DNA of 7,664 bases from assembly GCA_910586955.1 (NCBI GenBank), contig CAJUMM010000111.1, forward strand, positions 1-7,664, given 5' to 3'. Shown here in pieces: positions 6,559 to 7,664 of the stretch (the first letter of the stretch is position 1; each line of letters starts with the position of its first letter). The DNA comes from an uncultured Lachnospiraceae bacterium. Lineage in GTDB: Bacteria; Bacillota; Clostridia; Lachnospirales; Lachnospiraceae. Under the pieces are notes generated by a model. That model saw only the letters and a program-made list of their open reading frames with translations, made no database searches and was not told the origin of the DNA. The position numbers and the translations under genes were made by a program.

Positions 6559-7664
6559 ATGACGAATTTAATTGTAGAGTTATCCAAATATGCTTTTATC
6601 ATACTGATTGCCCTCTATACTTTTCTATGCTTTTCCGTCCTAAAGAAAAAGCAGGAGAGTGAGATCCGCTACGGCTGGGGAGTTCAGGCCTTTCTCATGT
6701 TTCTGATTCATCTTCTGGCCTATGTGGTGATTTATCTGCAGACGGAGCAGATAAAAGTGCTGGTTTTTTATCTCTTACAGGTCTTTGCCCTGCAGACGGT
6801 CCTGCTTGTGTGCCGGGTGATTTATCCCAAAATGAACCGGCTGGTGCTGAACAATATGTGCTTTCTGCTTTCTCTGGGCTTTGTCATTCTCACCCGCCTG
6901 TCTTATGACCGGGCAATCCGGCAGTTCCAGATGGTTGCCGTATCCCTGGTGTTTTTCCTGGTGATTCCGGTTCTTATCCGGAAGTGCGGTTTCCTAAAGG
7001 AACTTCCCTGGGTTTACGGAGGCATCGGCCTTCTTCTCCTGGTTCTCGTGGCCTTCTTTGGGGACACCAGCTATGGGGCCAAACTGTCGATTCAGATCGG
7101 AGGCATCGGCCTGCAGCCCTCGGAGTTTGTGAAGATTTCCTTTGTATTCTTTGCAGCTGCGCGCCTGGCCGAGAGCGTGAAATTTAAGGATCTGGTGCTG
7201 ACTACGGCTATGGCGGCCCTCCACGTCCTGGTGCTGGTGTATTCCAGGGATCTGGGTGGGGCCCTATTGTACTTTGTCACCTATCTGGTGATGCTCTATG
7301 TGGCTTCCCAAAAGCCTTTTTATCTTCTTGCAGGACTGGGAGCCGGAAGTGCAGCGGCTTTTGCAGGCTACCGGCTCTTTGCCCATGTGCGCGTCCGGGT
7401 ACTGGCCTTTACGGATCCCTTCCGGGTGATTGACAACGAGGGATACCAGATAACCCAGTCCCTCTTTGCCATTGGCACCGGCGGATGGTTTGGCATGGGG
7501 CTGTGCCGGGGGACTCCGGGGAAAATTCCCATAGTGGATCAGGATTTTGTCTTTTCTGCCATTGCGGAGGAGTTTGGAGGGGTCTTTGCCCTCTGCCTGA
7601 TCCTGATCTGCATGACCTGTTTTATTATGTTCGTAAATATTGCCATGCAGATTAAAAATAATTT
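6559..7664 (+). CDS. SEDS-family peptidoglycan glycosyltransferase, RodA/FtsW/SpoVE type (3' end outside window)
   Basis: Polytopic membrane enzyme that polymerises lipid II into glycan strands, normally with a class B penicillin-binding protein. The 368 visible residues contain about ten to eleven hydrophobic segments (for example 11-28, 43-60, 66-86, 98-113, 123-140, 152-168, 213-229, 234-250, 255-274, 340-364). SEDS motifs are clear: LQPSEFVKI (185-193), SRDLGGALL (229-237), DNEGYQITQSLFAIGTGG (292-309) and DQDFVFSAIAEE (327-338). D329 aligns with the essential Asp262 of E. coli RodA. The long N-terminal membrane region and the RDLG motif in place of QPDLG resemble actinobacterial RodA. 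An in-frame stop at 6544 and lack of other initiators make ATG 6559 the start. It follows the U32 stop by seven bases with no good Shine-Dalgarno (GGGGAG is 15 bases away), so translation is probably coupled. RodA versus FtsW function is unresolved. Confidence 0.9.
   Translation, partial: MTNLIVELSKYAFIILIALYTFLCFSVLKKKQESEIRYGWGVQAFLMFLIHLLAYVVIYLQTEQIKVLVFYLLQVFALQTVLLVCRVIYPKMNRLVLNNMCFLLSLGFVILTRLSYDRAIRQFQMVAVSLVFFLVIPVLIRKCGFLKELPWVYGGIGLLLLVLVAFFGDTSYGAKLSIQIGGIGLQPSEFVKISFVFFAAARLAESVKFKDLVLTTAMAALHVLVLVYSRDLGGALLYFVTYLVMLYVASQKPFYLLAGLGAGSAAAFAGYRLFAHVRVRVLAFTDPFRVIDNEGYQITQSLFAIGTGGWFGMGLCRGTPGKIPIVDQDFVFSAIAEEFGGVFALCLILICMTCFIMFVNIAMQIKNN

Noticed and set aside
6984..7280. Small open frames on both strands within the SEDS gene
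   Set aside because: They lie within a well-supported membrane protein reading frame and show no family features.
1..7664. Mobile element, CRISPR array, toxin-antitoxin or defence system
   Set aside because: No direct repeats with spacers, terminal inverted repeats, transposase or integrase motifs, or unassigned gaps; all sequence is accounted for by housekeeping genes and short gaps.

Overview
The window looks like a chromosomal housekeeping segment from a low-to-mid GC Firmicute, most likely a gut-type Clostridia (Lachnospiraceae-like). This rests on the protein sequences (a long coiled-coil ZapA, a long U32/DUF3656 protein, a clostridial-style GlgX), on strong AGGAGG-type ribosome binding sites, and on tight same-strand packing. 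The taxonomy is inferred from recalled family patterns, not from a search. All six genes read on the plus strand, and no gap exceeds about 60 bases.

Layout: (1) 1-1914, 3' part of a glycogen debranching enzyme (GlgX, GH13); the frame is open to base 1, so its start lies upstream. (2) 1911-2534 ruvA, overlapping glgX by four bases (ATGA). (3) 2555-3553 ruvB, 20 bases after ruvA. (4) A 54-base gap with a consensus -10 box, then 3608-4252, a ZapA-family cell-division protein with a very long coiled-coil tail containing 21-bp tandem repeats. (5) A perfect 20-bp palindrome, then 4311-6551, a 746-residue U32-family protein of the RNA-hydroxylating RlhA/TrhP type. (6) 6559 to the window end, a SEDS (FtsW/RodA/SpoVE) peptidoglycan polymerase cut off by the window edge.

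The genes fall into two blocks. The first, glgX-ruvA-ruvB, joins storage-polysaccharide breakdown to Holliday-junction branch migration by translational coupling. The second, zapA-U32-SEDS, has its own likely promoter and combines Z-ring assembly, a probable Fe-S-dependent RNA modification enzyme and a cell-wall polymerase. A partner class B penicillin-binding protein may lie just downstream, outside the window.

I found no mobile element, CRISPR array, RNA gene or defence system. Every gene belongs to a recognised family, and I see no convincing new system. The points that most deserve a check are the repeat-bearing ZapA tail, the extra C-terminal cysteine cluster in the U32 protein, and the SEDS protein's resemblance to the actinobacterial RodA form.
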